Assembly: GCA_964449325.1 (NCBI GenBank)
Contig: CAYUYJ010000002.1
Coordinates: 124,001 to 188,000 of the forward strand
Direction of reading: 5' to 3'
Length of the DNA: 64,000 nucleotides
Source of the DNA: RGIG3002 sp964449325
GTDB taxonomy: Bacteria; Bacillota; Clostridia; Lachnospirales; Lachnospiraceae
This document shows, in pieces, positions 34,915-43,588 of the stretch. The position numbers and the translations under genes were made by a program. Every line of letters starts with the position of its first letter. The stretch's first letter is position 1. The notes beneath the pieces are model-generated. The model searched no databases. It worked only from the letters and a program-made list of their open reading frames with translations, and was not told the DNA's origin.

Positions 34915-36546
34915 ATGGCAGAAAATAGGAAAAGAGACGGTTTCGTAATGCAGGCCGGTATTCTTGCAATGGCAGGAATTGTATGCCGCATTATCGGACT
35001 TTTATATAAAAGCCCTCTGACCAGCATTATCGGTGATGAAGGAAACGGATACTATGGATTTGCATATAATATTTATACCATTATTCTGCTTATTTCTTCT
35101 TACAGTATCCCCTCCGCAATTTCCAAAGTAATTGCACAGAAGTTGGAACTAAGAGAATATAGAAATGCCCATAAAATTTTCAAGTGTGCGTTGCTTTATG
35201 TGGTACTGGTAGGAGGGGCAGCCAGTCTTTTTGCTTTTTTTGGTGCAGGACTTTTAGTGAAACCTAATTCGGTACCGGTGCTTCGTATTTTTGCACCTAC
35301 TATTTTTTTGTCGGGACTTTTGGGCGTATTAAGAGGATATTTTCAGGCACATAAGACAATGATGCAGACTTCTGTTTCACAAATATTGGAGCAGATATTG
35401 AATGCGGTTGTCAGTATTGGGGCGGCATATTTATTTATACAGCTCGTGGCGGATAAGGATGATACTACAAAAGCAATTTACGGAGCGATGGGAAGTGCTC
35501 TCGGAACCGGCGTGGGTGTATTGACGGCATTGCTTTTTATGTTGGGAATTTATCTGATGAACAAGCAGCTTATCAGACGTAGGATTGAGCGGGATGTACA
35601 TCATGCGGAGGAAACGGATAGAGAAGTGTTTAAGCTGATTTTTTCCGTGGTCACTCCTTTCATTTTAAGCACTTGTATTTATAATTTGACAACCTCTCTG
35701 AACCAAACCCTCTATACCAATATTTTTATGGGATTGAAAGGAATGGCGGAGGAGGAAGCATCTTCCGCATACGGAGTATTCAGCATTAAAGCGATGACGG
35801 TGGTAAATATTCCGGTGGCTTTTGCATCAGCCATGTCTTCTGCTGTGATTCCCAGTATTTCCGGTTGCTTTGCCAGGGGAGAAAAGAAGGAGACAAAACG
35901 GAAGATTCATCAGGCGATTCAAACGGTTATGTTAATTTCCATTCCGTCGGCGGTAGGACTTTTTGTATTGGCGGAGCCTGTTATGGCACTATTATTTCCG
36001 CAGAAAGAATCCCTTGCCCTTGCAAGCAGTCTGCTTCGTTATCTGTCGGTAACGGTAATCTTTTATGGTTTGTCTACGCTTTCCAATGCTATTTTGCAGG
36101 GAATCGGCAAAGTAAATGTACCGGTGAGAAATGCTGCGGTTGCGTTGGTATTGCAGACGGCTGTCATTGTACCGCTTTTACTGTATACGGATTTGAATTT
36201 ATACTGCTTTGTAATTGCTACGGTTATTTATTCTCTTACCATGTGTATTTTGAACAGTCATGCCTTGAAAAAGGCTTTACGGTATAGAGAGGATATTGCA
36301 AGAACCTATATCAGTCCTATGTTTGCAGCGGTCATTATGGGAATAGCGGCCGGTGGTGTATATTATGGTGTTTATGCGCTTTTGCCGCGGAATATTGTTG
36401 CACTGGCTGCAGCAATTGTGGTAGCCGTGGCTGTGTATTTTGTGGTACTGATTAAAATCGGCGGAGTAACGGAGAAAGAACTGAAAGCCATGCCGAAAGG
36501 AACAATGCTTGTGCGGGTAGCAAAAAAACTTCATTTATTGCATTAA
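34915..36546 (+). CDS. MOP superfamily flippase (SpoVB/Wzx/MurJ-like)
   Basis: The 543-residue protein has about 14 membrane helices and the oligosaccharide/lipid flippase pattern: GILAMAGIVCRIIGLLYKSPLTSIIGDEGNGYY at its N terminus and SAISKVIAQKLELREY. It is closest in feel to SpoVB and related spore-cortex or peptidoglycan precursor exporters. ATG 34915 follows GGGAAGG; the 28 upstream in-frame residues coincide with the glgA terminator and are rejected. Substrate (lipid II, teichoic or polysaccharide precursor) cannot be told from sequence. Confidence 0.88.
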   Translation: MAENRKRDGFVMQAGILAMAGIVCRIIGLLYKSPLTSIIGDEGNGYYGFAYNIYTIILLISSYSIPSAISKVIAQKLELREYRNAHKIFKCALLYVVLVGGAASLFAFFGAGLLVKPNSVPVLRIFAPTIFLSGLLGVLRGYFQAHKTMMQTSVSQILEQILNAVVSIGAAYLFIQLVADKDDTTKAIYGAMGSALGTGVGVLTALLFMLGIYLMNKQLIRRRIERDVHHAEETDREVFKLIFSVVTPFILSTCIYNLTTSLNQTLYTNIFMGLKGMAEEEASSAYGVFSIKAMTVVNIPVAFASAMSSAVIPSISGCFARGEKKETKRKIHQAIQTVMLISIPSAVGLFVLAEPVMALLFPQKESLALASSLLRYLSVTVIFYGLSTLSNAILQGIGKVNVPVRNAAVALVLQTAVIVPLLLYTDLNLYCFVIATVIYSLTMCILNSHALKKALRYREDIARTYISPMFAAVIMGIAAGGVYYGVYALLPRNIVALAAAIVVAVAVYFVVLIKIGGVTEKELKAMPKGTMLVRVAKKLHLLH

Positions 36547-36551
36547 AATAC

Positions 36552-36580
36552 TTGAAACATATGTTCGATTATGGTATGCT
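36552..36580 (+). promoter_or_regulatory. Promoter for the NusG-II/Gx/ruvAB group
   Basis: TTGAAA (36552-36557), a 17-base spacer ending TGG, and TATGCT (36575-36580) form a plausible extended -10 promoter about 90 bases before the next ATG. Confidence 0.5.
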
Positions 36581-36669
36581 AAAGCAGAAATCAGTATCTC
36601 TGTATGCTTCTAAAGTAAAATGGTAAGTTCGTTTGACAGATAAAGATTGGAGACGGGAAAGTCGGAAAG

Positions 36670-37062
36670 ATGCAGAAGAAGGAAAAAGAACGTAAAAGAA
36701 ATGATTTTTTGTTTGTGGGGATGGTTCTGTTTGCGGCGCTCTTAGTTTATCTGTGGTTTACCTTTGGGGATGGCAGAGAAGGTACCTTGGTTCAAGTAGA
36801 GCGGGATGGAGAAGTGTATGCAGTTTATCCGCTTTATGAGAACCGGACAATACAAATAGGTGAAAAACAAGATGGTGGAATTAACATCCTTGTTATTGAG
36901 AATGGAAGTGCATTTGTAACAGAGGCAGACTGTCCGGATGAATTGTGCGTGAAACAGAAGAAGATTTCCCGTACCGGAGAGAGTATTGTGTGTTTGCCGC
37001 ACAAACTTGTTATTACGATTATAGGAGGAGAGGAGTCGGAATATGATGGCTTCACGGGATAA
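36670..37062 (+). CDS. NusG domain II-containing protein, membrane-anchored
   Basis: The 130-residue protein has a charged N terminus, one membrane helix (about 13-31) and an extracytoplasmic NusG-II-like beta domain. Cysteines lie in TEADCPDELCVKQ and IVCLPHKLVI, and the CP-x2-LC pattern is typical of this family. It overlaps the following Gx transporter gene by 20 bases, and the two families often occur together near flavin-based or quinone-related membrane systems. Its molecular function is not established. GGAAAGATG around the start gives a close ribosome site. Confidence 0.82.
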   Translation: MQKKEKERKRNDFLFVGMVLFAALLVYLWFTFGDGREGTLVQVERDGEVYAVYPLYENRTIQIGEKQDGGINILVIENGSAFVTEADCPDELCVKQKKISRTGESIVCLPHKLVITIIGGEESEYDGFTG

Positions 37063-37573
37063 GGGAAAGACGGCATATATGGGACTGTTGCTTGCCTTTG
37101 CTTTGATTTTGTCCTATGTAGAATCCATGATTCCTTTCTTTTTTGGTATTCCGGGCATGAAACTTGGACTGGCGAACTTGGCAGTACTTCTGACATTGTA
37201 TCTTTTTGGGGCAAAGGAAGCTTTGGGTATAAATCTTGGAAGAATTATGATTGCTTCTTTTTTATTTGGCAATATGTCCATGCTGCTTTACAGTGCAGCC
37301 GGAGGACTGGTAAGTTTTGGGGTAATGTTTCTTATGAAAAGAACAGACCGTTTCAGCATGAGCGGAGTGAGCATGGGCGGTGGTGTGTTCCATAATGTTG
37401 GTCAGCTTTGCATGGCGCTTTTTGTGACAAAAACGATAGGAATTTTGTATTACATGCCTGTACTTCTGATAGCAGGAATCGTAACAGGTTTTTTGAACGG
37501 TTCCATAGCTACGGCGGTATATTCGCATTTGCCGTTTTCGGATAAGAAGAAGGGAAAGCAGGAGAACTGCTGA
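37043..37573 (+). CDS. Gx transporter family protein (heptaprenyl diphosphate synthase component I-like)
   Basis: The 176-residue protein has five or six membrane helices. IPGMKLGLANLAVLLTLYLFGAKEALGINLGRI matches the family annotated as Gx transporter or HepS component I, related in fold to ECF S-components. GGAGGAGAGGAG lies ahead of the double ATG, inside the upstream gene. The pairing with a NusG-II protein is recurrent in Clostridia. Transport substrate is unknown; a link to isoprenoid or flavin supply is speculation. Confidence 0.82.
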   Translation: MMASRDKGKTAYMGLLLAFALILSYVESMIPFFFGIPGMKLGLANLAVLLTLYLFGAKEALGINLGRIMIASFLFGNMSMLLYSAAGGLVSFGVMFLMKRTDRFSMSGVSMGGGVFHNVGQLCMALFVTKTIGILYYMPVLLIAGIVTGFLNGSIATAVYSHLPFSDKKKGKQENC

Positions 37574-37630
37574 TGTTATGCATGGCAGGGAAGAAAAAGA
37601 GTTTGCGAAAGCAGAAAGATAGGAGCAGAG

Positions 37631-38236
37631 ATGATTGCATATTTAAGAGGAAAACTTGCGGATGTAGCGGAGGAGAATCTTGTTCTGGAAGTGAACGGTA
37701 TCGGCTATAATGTGAAAGTAAACGGAAGGACAACGGGAATGTTGCCGCGCATCGGTGAAGAAATCAAAATATATACCTATACTGCTGTCAGAGAGGATGC
37801 CATTAGTTTATTCGGTTTTCTGACGAAGGATGATTTAGAGATGTTCCGGCTTTTGATTACGGTCAGTGGAATCGGACCGAAGGGGGCTCTTGCGGTACTT
37901 TCCGTATTGGATGCCGACGGACTTCGGTTCGCAATTGTTTCAGGAGATGCCAAAGCGATTGCCAAGGCTCCCGGCGTGGGAGCTAAGACCGCAGAAAGAG
38001 TCATCATTGATTTAAAAGATAAGGTTTCTATTGAGGACACTTTTGTACAAAAGGAAAAGAAAGAATGGGAAACGCAGGGACAGGCATCAGGAGAGGTCAT
38101 GAAGGAAGCGGCAGAAGCACTGACTGCGTTGGGATATCCTGCTTCCGAAGCACTAAGGGCAGTAAAACAGGTAGAAAATGCAGAGCAGATGGAGGTAGAG
38201 GAATTGTTAAAACAGGCACTAAAAAAGCTGTTTTAA
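37631..38236 (+). CDS. ruvA: Holliday junction branch migration protein RuvA
   Basis: The 201-residue DNA-binding subunit has the N-terminal OB-fold (MIAYLRGKLADVAEENLVLEVNGIGYNV), the helix-hairpin-helix region with GIGPKGALAVLS and APGVGAKTAERVIIDLKDK, and the C-terminal three-helix domain (about 150-201) that contacts RuvB. AGGAGCAGAG precedes the ATG. It is followed after 25 bases by ruvB. Confidence 0.97.
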   Translation: MIAYLRGKLADVAEENLVLEVNGIGYNVKVNGRTTGMLPRIGEEIKIYTYTAVREDAISLFGFLTKDDLEMFRLLITVSGIGPKGALAVLSVLDADGLRFAIVSGDAKAIAKAPGVGAKTAERVIIDLKDKVSIEDTFVQKEKKEWETQGQASGEVMKEAAEALTALGYPASEALRAVKQVENAEQMEVEELLKQALKKLF

Positions 38237-38261
38237 ACTCTACAGGAAGGAATAGACGGAC

Positions 38262-39260
38262 ATGGCAGGTCGGATGATAGAAACAAATTTAATAGAAGAA
38301 GATGTTAAAATAGAAGGTTCTTTGCGTCCACAGTGTCTGGATGATTATATTGGACAGGAAAAGGCAAAGGAGAATCTGAAGGTTTACATCGAAGCTGCCA
38401 AAAGAAGAAATGATGCTTTAGACCATGTGCTTTTTTATGGTCCGCCCGGACTTGGGAAGACCACTCTTGCAGGAATCATTGCTAATGAGATGGGGGTAAA
38501 CATGAAAGTTACCAGCGGGCCGGCCATTGAAAAACCGGGAGAAATGGCAGCGATTCTGAATAATCTTCAGGAGGGGGATTTATTGTTTGTGGATGAAATC
38601 CATCGTTTGAATCGTCAGGTGGAGGAAGTGCTTTATCCGGCGATGGAGGATTTTGCCATAGATATTATGATTGGAAAAGGGGCATCGGCACGCTCAATCA
38701 GGCTGGATTTACCGAAATTTACTTTGGTAGGAGCGACCACAAGAGCCGGACTTTTGACAGCACCGTTAAGAGACCGCTTTGGTGTGATACACAGACTGGA
38801 GTTTTATTCCGTGGAAGAATTAAAACTGATTATCTTACATTCGGCCAAAATACTAAATGTGGAGATTGACGAAAAAGGGGCAATGGAGTTGGCAAGAAGA
38901 AGCCGGGGGACGCCAAGACTTGCGAACCGTATTTTGAAGCGGGTGCGGGATTTTGCCCAGGTAAAATATGACGGAAAGATAACAAAAGAAGTAGCGGATG
39001 TGGCATTGGATTTGATGGACGTAGATAAGATGGGGTTAGATCATATCGATCGCAATATGCTGATTACCATGATGGAAAAATTCGGTGGCGGTCCGGTAGG
39101 GCTTGATACGCTGGCAGCGGCTATCGGAGAAGATGCAGGGACAATTGAAGATGTGTATGAACCGTATTTAATCAAAAACGGTTTTATTAACCGGACACCG
39201 AGAGGAAGAGTAGCGACAGAACTGGCATATCATCATTTAGGGCTTGAAATTCCAACATAA
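38262..39260 (+). CDS. ruvB: Holliday junction branch migration helicase RuvB
   Basis: The 332-residue AAA+ motor drives branch migration with RuvA. LRPQCLDDYIGQEKAKENLKV leads into the Walker A GPPGLGKTTLA, Walker B LLFVDEIHRL, sensor TLVGATTRAGLL and a winged-helix C-terminal domain ending NRTPRGRVATELAYHHLG. AGGAAGGAATAGACGGAC precedes the ATG. No ruvC is nearby, as usual in Firmicutes. Confidence 0.97.
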   Translation: MAGRMIETNLIEEDVKIEGSLRPQCLDDYIGQEKAKENLKVYIEAAKRRNDALDHVLFYGPPGLGKTTLAGIIANEMGVNMKVTSGPAIEKPGEMAAILNNLQEGDLLFVDEIHRLNRQVEEVLYPAMEDFAIDIMIGKGASARSIRLDLPKFTLVGATTRAGLLTAPLRDRFGVIHRLEFYSVEELKLIILHSAKILNVEIDEKGAMELARRSRGTPRLANRILKRVRDFAQVKYDGKITKEVADVALDLMDVDKMGLDHIDRNMLITMMEKFGGGPVGLDTLAAAIGEDAGTIEDVYEPYLIKNGFINRTPRGRVATELAYHHLGLEIPT

Positions 39261-39345
39261 CCTATATATAATAGATTTTGTATGATAGGCAAATGAAAAG
39301 TGGCATATATTGTGTATGCTTTTTAGGTTAACCAGAGGTGTAAGG

Positions 39346-39759
39346 ATGGCTGCAAAGACAGATACAGAGGTAATAATCGGTGGTAAGGTATTTACATTAA
39401 GCGGATATGAGAGTGAGGAATATCTACAGAAGGTTGCCTCTTATATTAATAATAAAATTTCGGAATACGGCAAAATAGACAGTTTCAGGCGACAGCCCTT
39501 GGACACGCAGAATGTACTGTTACAGTTAAATATTGCAGATGACTATTTTAAGGCAAAGCAGCAGATTAGTATGCTGGAGGAAGAAATTCAGGCAAAGGAA
39601 AAGGATTTATATGACTTAAAGCATGAATTGATATCTACGCAGATTAAACTGGAAGGTGCAGAAAGCAATTTAAAGGATGTGCAGCGTGAGCTGAATGAAA
39701 ATACCAAAAAAATGATACGGATGGAAACCGAGTTAAAGGATTCCGGAAGGAAAAAATAA
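39346..39759 (+). CDS. zapA: Cell division protein ZapA
   Basis: The 137-residue protein has the ZapA N-terminal domain (VIIGGKVFTLSGYESEEYLQKVASYINNKI) followed by a long coiled coil from about residue 65, with heptads through EEEIQAKEKDLYDLKHELIS. ZapA binds and bundles FtsZ at the division site. ATG 39346, with AGAGGTG upstream, is preferred over 12 extra residues. A terminator follows. Confidence 0.92.
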   Translation: MAAKTDTEVIIGGKVFTLSGYESEEYLQKVASYINNKISEYGKIDSFRRQPLDTQNVLLQLNIADDYFKAKQQISMLEEEIQAKEKDLYDLKHELISTQIKLEGAESNLKDVQRELNENTKKMIRMETELKDSGRKK

Positions 39760-39766
39760 TCATAAG

Positions 39767-39793
39767 GGCTGTCTTTCGAGACAGCCGTTTTTT
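39767..39793 (+). terminator. Terminator after zapA
   Basis: GGCTGTCT and AGACAGCC form an eight-base stem with a TTCG loop, then GTTTTTT. Confidence 0.92.
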
Positions 39794-39877
39794 GGTTTAG
39801 GGTAATCGTGTTTGTATGAAGTGAAGCCGGGAAATTTTGCGGGTAATACAAAAATCATATATGGGAAAGGAGGGCAT

Positions 39878-42133
39878 ATGGAAAGAAGAGTAGAACTGCT
39901 GGCACCGGCAGGAAATAAGGAAAGCTTTTTAGGCGCGGTTCATGCCGGCGCGGATGCTGTTTATTTGGGCGGGGAGAAGTTCGGAGCCAGAGCTTATGCA
40001 GATAATTTTACGGAAGAAGAATTATGCAGTTGTATAAAATATGCCCATCTTTACGGGAAAAAGGTATACCTGACGTTAAACACGCTTGTCAAAGAAAAAG
40101 AAATGGGGGAGTTGTACGAATATTTACTTCCTTTTTATGAGGCAGGGCTGGATGGTGTGATTATTCAGGATATGGGAGTATTTCTTTATGTCAGGGAACA
40201 TTTTCCGGGACTTTCTCTTCATGTCAGTACACAAATGACGATTACGGGAGCAGAGGGAGCAGCAAAATTAAAGGGACTCGGAGCCGAAAGAGTTGTGCCG
40301 GCAAGAGAACTTTCCTTGAAGGAAATTAGTCTGATAAAAGAGAAGGTAGATATTGAAATAGAAAGCTTTATTCACGGTGCTATGTGTTATTGTTATTCCG
40401 GTCAGTGTTTATTTAGCAGTATTTTGGGCGGAAGAAGCGGAAACCGGGGAAGATGTGCGCAACCCTGCCGACTTCCGTATAAAACAGGGGAGCGGAAGGG
40501 AAAAGAGGCATATTATTTAAGTTTAAAGGATATGTGTACCATTGAAATGCTTCCGGCACTGATAGAAGCGGGGATTGATTCTTTTAAAATTGAGGGCAGA
40601 ATGAAAAAGCCGGAATATGCTGCCGGTGTCACTGCAATGTATCGAAAATATATTGATATTTATTACGAGAAAGGTGCGGAAGGGTATTCGGTAAGTAAAG
40701 AAGATATGGAACTGCTAAAATCTCTTTATATCCGTAGTGAAATTTCAGATGGCTATTACCATAGACATAATGGGACATCGATGGTCACTCCGGATAAGCC
40801 AAGCTATAGCGGCAGTGATGAAAAACTGCTTACAAGTATTCGGGAGCAGTACATAGAGAAGACCCCGTGTATTGAGGTAATGGGAAAGGCACGGCTTCAT
40901 GTCGGAGAACCGGCTGTTTTGCATTTAGAAACAAGAGCAGAGGCAGACAATGCGGGGCGGATTGTAGTAGTGGCAGAGGGGATGGAAGTGCAGGAGGCAC
41001 AGAAACAGCCGATGCAGGAAGAGGCTGTCAGGAAACAACTTGGGAAGTTTGGAAATACCGTCTTTTCATTGAAAAAGCTTTCGATTGAAATGGATGATTC
41101 TGTTTTTATGCCGTTAAAGGAAATCAATGAGCTGCGTCGAAAGGCAATTTCACTTCTGGAAGAGCAAATAATAGAAACGTACGGGCTTTTGTATGGGGAA
41201 CGCAGGGAAATTGCACATACAAAGCAGAACGGAAAAGAAAGCCCGGTAGGAAAACAGAAGGAGCAGGCTGATTTTGAAAATGGTATTTATGTTGTTGTAC
41301 AGACAAAAGAACAGCTTCGTGGTGTTGCAGAATTGTTAACTGCGGGAGGAAGCAGGTCTGTAAAGGCAGTGATGATTTCTTCGGATTTGTATGAATTTGA
41401 AGGTAATGCTATTAGGAAAAACAGAGAATATGATTGGACAAAAGAAATTAGAAATTGTTTAAAAGGCAATGTTTTTGTTGCTTATCCGTATGTAATGCGA
41501 AGTAGGGATTACGGCATACATGAATTTTTTGGAAGGGAAGCATTATTTGACGGAGTTCTGGTACGGAATATGGAAGAACTGGCTCTCTTACAACATGTCT
41601 CTTATCCGGGTAAAATTGTGACGGATGCAGGTCTGTATATTTGGAACAGAAAAGCAGAACGGTTTTTCGGAGAAGAGGCACAGCTCAATACGATGGCTTT
41701 GGAATTAAACGGTAAAGAGCAACGCGACTTGCAGATGAAAGAGAAGCTTTGTGTTGTTTATGGAAGACTTCCTATGATGATAACAGCAAACTGCTTACGG
41801 AAAACGACCGGTAAATGTCTGAAAAACGGGAAAATTGAAAAAAACGATTATGCGCAGGAGGTGCCGGTTCCGTTAATTGACAGAATGGGGAAGGAATTTC
41901 CGGTTTATACAAATTGCAGGCATTGTTATAATGTGATATACAACAGTGTGCCTCTTTCCTTGCACAAAAAAATGGGTAAGGAAGAGGGAAAATATCGATT
42001 GGATTTTACAACAGAAGATGCACAGGAAACAAAGCGCATTTTACAATATTTCTGTGACATTTATCAAAATCCGGGGACGGAACCACCCTATACGGAATAT
42101 ACTACCGGACATGAAAAGCGGGGAGTGGAGTAA
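39878..42133 (+). CDS. U32 family peptidase / RlhA-like protein with DUF3656 region
   Basis: The 751-residue protein starts with the U32 barrel (RVELLAPAGNKESFLGAVHAGADAVYLGG), and ESFIHGAMCYCYSGQCLFSS plus GGRSGNRGRCAQPCR hold the conserved cysteines. A long insertion of the DUF3656 type occupies about 330-480. A second cluster near the end (CLRKTTGKCL, YTNCRHCYNV) completes a likely Fe-S site. Relatives such as RlhA hydroxylate 23S rRNA in E. coli; other U32 proteins were called collagenases or act in hydroxylation reactions. AAAGGAGGG precedes ATG 39878; an upstream in-frame extension is discounted. Confidence 0.88.
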   Translation: MERRVELLAPAGNKESFLGAVHAGADAVYLGGEKFGARAYADNFTEEELCSCIKYAHLYGKKVYLTLNTLVKEKEMGELYEYLLPFYEAGLDGVIIQDMGVFLYVREHFPGLSLHVSTQMTITGAEGAAKLKGLGAERVVPARELSLKEISLIKEKVDIEIESFIHGAMCYCYSGQCLFSSILGGRSGNRGRCAQPCRLPYKTGERKGKEAYYLSLKDMCTIEMLPALIEAGIDSFKIEGRMKKPEYAAGVTAMYRKYIDIYYEKGAEGYSVSKEDMELLKSLYIRSEISDGYYHRHNGTSMVTPDKPSYSGSDEKLLTSIREQYIEKTPCIEVMGKARLHVGEPAVLHLETRAEADNAGRIVVVAEGMEVQEAQKQPMQEEAVRKQLGKFGNTVFSLKKLSIEMDDSVFMPLKEINELRRKAISLLEEQIIETYGLLYGERREIAHTKQNGKESPVGKQKEQADFENGIYVVVQTKEQLRGVAELLTAGGSRSVKAVMISSDLYEFEGNAIRKNREYDWTKEIRNCLKGNVFVAYPYVMRSRDYGIHEFFGREALFDGVLVRNMEELALLQHVSYPGKIVTDAGLYIWNRKAERFFGEEAQLNTMALELNGKEQRDLQMKEKLCVVYGRLPMMITANCLRKTTGKCLKNGKIEKNDYAQEVPVPLIDRMGKEFPVYTNCRHCYNVIYNSVPLSLHKKMGKEEGKYRLDFTTEDAQETKRILQYFCDIYQNPGTEPPYTEYTTGHEKRGVE

Positions 42134-42163
42134 TGCTCTCCAAGGCAAAATGGAGAAGGTTTT

Positions 42164-43588
42164 ATGGAACAATATATAACAGAATTTGCAAAATACTTTA
42201 TAGCCGCATTTATGGCACTATATACCTATGAGTGCTTTGCGGTGTTCCGTTACAGTACGGAGGAAAGAAGAAAGGGCATTTATCTACGGCAGAATTTACT
42301 GATGTTTCTGATACATTTTACCTGCTTTTTGGTACTATGTACGGAAACGGGAGAATTGGACTACCTGTTTTTTTATGCTTTTCAGGAGGTTATTCTGTTT
42401 GCAGCAATTTCTCTTTTTTTCATGATTTATCCGCGGATAAATAAATTACTGATCAACAATATCTGTCTGCTTTTAAGCATAGGCTTTGTGATTTTAACAA
42501 GACTTTCCTATGAAAGAGCAATCAAACAATTTATTATTGTAACAGTTTCCTTGATTGTTGCCATGGTGATTCCGTTCTTTGTAGATAAGTTTAAGTTCTT
42601 AAAAGACTGGAAGTGGATTTATGCTCTTGTGGGGATTGCTGCTTTGTCCGGCGTTTTGATTTTAGGATCTGTGACGAAAGGAGCCAAGCTGTCCTTCTCC
42701 ATAGCGGGGGTATCCTTCCAACCGTCCGAATTTGTGAAAATAATTTTTGTGTTTTTTGTGGCAAGTGCGCTGTATCAGGCTTCCGGCTTTTTTGAGGTGG
42801 CAGTCACGGCAGTGATTGCCGGTATTCATGTGGTAGTGCTGGTGCTTTCCAAAGACTTGGGAAGTGCATTGATTTTTTTTGTAGTATATGTATTGATGGT
42901 TGTTGTAGCAACGAAAAACTGGCTGTATCTGCTGCTTGGAGCGGCAGGCGGTTCGGCAGCGGCAGTCATTGCCTACAAACTGTTTTATCATGTGCAGGTC
43001 AGAGTGCTGGCATGGCAGGACCCGTGGAGTGTAATTGACAAGGAAGGTTTTCAGATTGCTCAGTCCTTGTTTGCTATCGGCAGTGGCGGATGGTTTGGTC
43101 TTGGACTCCTGAAAGGTACACCGGATTCTATCCCGGATGTGGAGTCGGATTTCATTTTTTCTGCGGTGACGGAAGAACTGGGGCTTATTTTTGCCATGTG
43201 CCTCATTCTGGTATGTGTCAGCTGTTTTATTATGTGTATGAATATTGCAGTCAGATTACAGGATAAGTTTTATCAGCTGGTGGCATTCGGTCTGGGTGTA
43301 ACCTATATTTTTCAAGTATTTCTTACAATTGGGGGAGGAACGAAGTTTATACCCCTGACAGGTGTAACCTTACCTTTTATCAGTTACGGAGGAAGCTCCG
43401 TATTAACAACGCTTATTTTGTTTTCAATTATTGAAGGATTATATATTATCAGACAACGTGAGGTAAGTAAGAGTGGCAAAACGAGACGTAAAGAAATTTC
43501 AAGAGGAAATTCTAATCGACGATCTGGAGTATACGAAACCGGTGAGCCGGATGACTTCTACGAAGAAGACGGCAGCGAAGAAGAATAA
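42164..43588 (+). CDS. FtsW/RodA/SpoVE family glycosyltransferase (SEDS)
   Basis: The 474-residue membrane protein is a SEDS peptidoglycan polymerase. About ten helices are visible. Family motifs are GVSFQPSEFVKI, LSKDLGSALIFF (with the catalytic-type Asp), WQDPWSVIDKEGFQIAQSLFAIGSGG and GTKFIPLTGVTLPFISYGGSS. An unusual extra N-terminal region of about 80 residues adds two or three helices before the SEDS core. It overlaps the following PBP gene by 116 bases in another frame, over its charged C-terminal tail. SEDS proteins work as pairs with a class B PBP, which is what follows. Confidence 0.92.
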   Translation: MEQYITEFAKYFIAAFMALYTYECFAVFRYSTEERRKGIYLRQNLLMFLIHFTCFLVLCTETGELDYLFFYAFQEVILFAAISLFFMIYPRINKLLINNICLLLSIGFVILTRLSYERAIKQFIIVTVSLIVAMVIPFFVDKFKFLKDWKWIYALVGIAALSGVLILGSVTKGAKLSFSIAGVSFQPSEFVKIIFVFFVASALYQASGFFEVAVTAVIAGIHVVVLVLSKDLGSALIFFVVYVLMVVVATKNWLYLLLGAAGGSAAAVIAYKLFYHVQVRVLAWQDPWSVIDKEGFQIAQSLFAIGSGGWFGLGLLKGTPDSIPDVESDFIFSAVTEELGLIFAMCLILVCVSCFIMCMNIAVRLQDKFYQLVAFGLGVTYIFQVFLTIGGGTKFIPLTGVTLPFISYGGSSVLTTLILFSIIEGLYIIRQREVSKSGKTRRKEISRGNSNRRSGVYETGEPDDFYEEDGSEEE

